Below, piece after piece: positions 63,103-64,000 of a stretch of DNA of 64,000 bases. Numbering within the stretch: the stretch's first letter is position 1; each line of letters opens with the position of its first letter. The notes beneath the pieces are model-generated. The model searched no databases. It was not told where the DNA came from and saw nothing but the letters and a program-made list of their open reading frames with translations. The position numbers and the translations under genes were made by a program. Origin of the DNA: Lactobacillus sp. LL6 (GTDB lineage Bacteria; Bacillota; Bacilli; Lactobacillales; Lactobacillaceae); the NCBI RefSeq assembly GCF_007570935.1, contig NZ_VLLR01000001.1, forward strand, positions 1,674,001 through 1,738,000, read 5' to 3'.

Positions 63103-63137
63103 AAAGCCCTATGTTTCACATGAAACATAGAGCTTAA
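63103..63137 (-). terminator. Terminator of the malic enzyme gene containing a parS-like palindrome
   Basis: On the minus strand AAGCTCTATGTTTCA pairs with TGAAACATAGGGCTT, then TTTC. The core TGTTTCACATGAAACA (63112-63127) differs from the parS consensus TGTTTCACGTGAAACA at one position. Confidence 0.65.
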
Positions 63138-63195
63138 TTGTATTTATTCAGTAGAGAAGTTATTTTTGATTTTTAGAGATTTAATTAAGTTAAAA

Positions 63196-64000
63196 TTAGT
63201 ATTTTGGAGTCCACTTCATACTTTCAGTGGCTTCTTTGGCATTAGTGATATTGCTGCCAGCAAGACCTTGATCAATTGCAGATTGAGCAACAGCTTCTGC
63301 TTCTTTTTGTGAGAAGCTTTGAATTTTGCTTACTGGAGGAAGAACAGCTGCACCTGGCTTTGAAGTGTCAACAATACCACCAAGGGAATGAGCAGCAGCT
63401 GACAACATTTCATCATTTACAAGCTTCGCTTCACTTGCCAATACTCCTAAACCAAGACCGGGATAGATTAAAGCATTATTTGCTTGACCAATATGATAAG
63501 TAACGCCGTTATATTCAACAGGTGCAGATGGAACACCAGTAGCAACTAATGCGCGTCCATCAGTCCACTTAATAATGTCAGCCGCAGTAGCTTCAATCAA
63601 TTTAGTTGGATTAGAAATTGGGAAGATAATTGGATGTTTAGTGTGAGCAGCCATTTCTTTGATTGCTTTTTCAGTAAATGCACCCGGAGTAGTTGAAGTA
63701 CCAATCATTACAGTTGGGTGAACTGCTTTAATAACTGCTTCTAAGTTAGTTAATTCATCTGCATTCTTAAATTCTGAACGCTTACGTACAAATGGTTTTT
63801 GTTCTGGAGTAAGACCTGGTGTATCTTCAAATAAAAGACCTTGTTTGTCAACTAAGTAAAAATGCTTCTTAGCTTCTTCAGGATCCATCCCTTCCACAAG
63901 CATCTCACGATACATCATATTAGCAATCCCCATACCAGCAGTTCCTGCACCAAAGGTCAAGAAAATCTGGTCAGTAAATTTTTCTTTAGAGATATTAAGT
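63196..64000 (-). CDS. Malic/malolactic enzyme, C-terminal part (cut by window edge)
   Basis: At least 267 codons, open to the right window edge, so the true start lies outside. [21 protein letters not shown] is the NAD-binding motif; [51 protein letters not shown] and [30 protein letters not shown] are the conserved C-terminal motifs of malic and malolactic enzymes. In lactobacilli of this group the malolactic enzyme is the more likely identity, but the two cannot be told apart from this part alone. Confidence 0.9.
   Translation of the reverse strand, partial: LNISKEKFTDQIFLTFGAGTAGMGIANMMYREMLVEGMDPEEAKKHFYLVDKQGLLFEDTPGLTPEQKPFVRKRSEFKNADELTNLEAVIKAVHPTVMIGTSTTPGAFTEKAIKEMAAHTKHPIIFPISNPTKLIEATAADIIKWTDGRALVATGVPSAPVEYNGVTYHIGQANNALIYPGLGLGVLASEAKLVNDEMLSAAAHSLGGIVDTSKPGAAVLPPVSKIQSFSQKEAEAVAQSAIDQGLAGSNITNAKEATESMKWTPKY

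Overview
The window comes from a low-GC Lactobacillus, most likely of the L. acidophilus / johnsonii / gasseri group. The signs are AT-rich DNA with strong AGGAGG-type ribosome sites, a T-box asnA, a dltX-A-B-C-D operon, the tandem deoxyadenosine/deoxyguanosine kinase pair known from L. acidophilus R-26, a maltose phosphorylase operon, and a regulated class II bacteriocin locus. No rRNA, insertion sequence, prophage or CRISPR array was seen.

Layout. 0-4.5 kb: purA-purB diverge from guaC across a shared promoter region with an inverted PurBox pair; then tRNA-Arg and tRNA-Pro, and a T-box controlled asnA. 4.5-16.2 kb: a DUF4097 lipoprotein, three amino-acid permeases with a class I glutamine amidotransferase, a Clp ATPase (ClpE type) behind a CIRCE element, and a PTS IIC gene overlapping a DUF915 hydrolase. 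16.3-24.4 kb: a complete quorum-sensing bacteriocin locus. It has an inducing-peptide gene, histidine kinase and LytTR regulator on the + strand. On the - strand are an ABC exporter with C39 peptidase, an accessory protein, two adjacent double-glycine peptide genes (a probable two-peptide bacteriocin), a CPBP membrane protein and a run of four very small, tightly coupled genes that look like immunity genes. Shared 10-bp repeats spaced about 21 bp lie at its promoters. 24.4-26.1 kb: a toxin-like gene, a DUF975 gene broken by one in-frame stop, and a structured leader RNA ahead of it. 26.1-31.6 kb: the dlt operon with an extra serine hydrolase at its end.

31.7-48 kb: membrane and secreted proteins of unknown role, a CBS protein of the CbpB/DarB type, a P1B-4 metal ATPase behind a PerR-type box, a NapA-type antiporter behind a terminator-bearing leader, a YdcF-like protein, a MacB-like ABC transporter, another stop-codon pseudogene, an aldo/keto reductase, nagB with a NagR-type site, the deoxynucleoside kinase pair and a DUF2207 protein. 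48-53.5 kb: the maltose operon (permease, maltose phosphorylase, beta-phosphoglucomutase) and malR, with a LacI-type operator on the -35 and cre sites. 53.7-58 kb: three tandem AzgA-like purine permeases, two with PurBox-like flanks. 58-61.1 kb: a copper operon, copY, two cupredoxin-like proteins and a CPC-type ATPase, with two cop boxes. 61.2-64 kb: an MFS transporter with a hairpin between its Shine-Dalgarno and start, a YxeA-like protein, a terminator containing a parS-like palindrome, and the 3' part of a malic/malolactic enzyme gene.

Purine handling recurs through the window: purA, purB, guaC, the three permeases and the deoxynucleoside kinases together give interconversion, uptake and salvage, and several of these genes carry PurBox-like sites. 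The main candidate for something undescribed is the bacteriocin locus, whose two structural genes are short and easy to miss.
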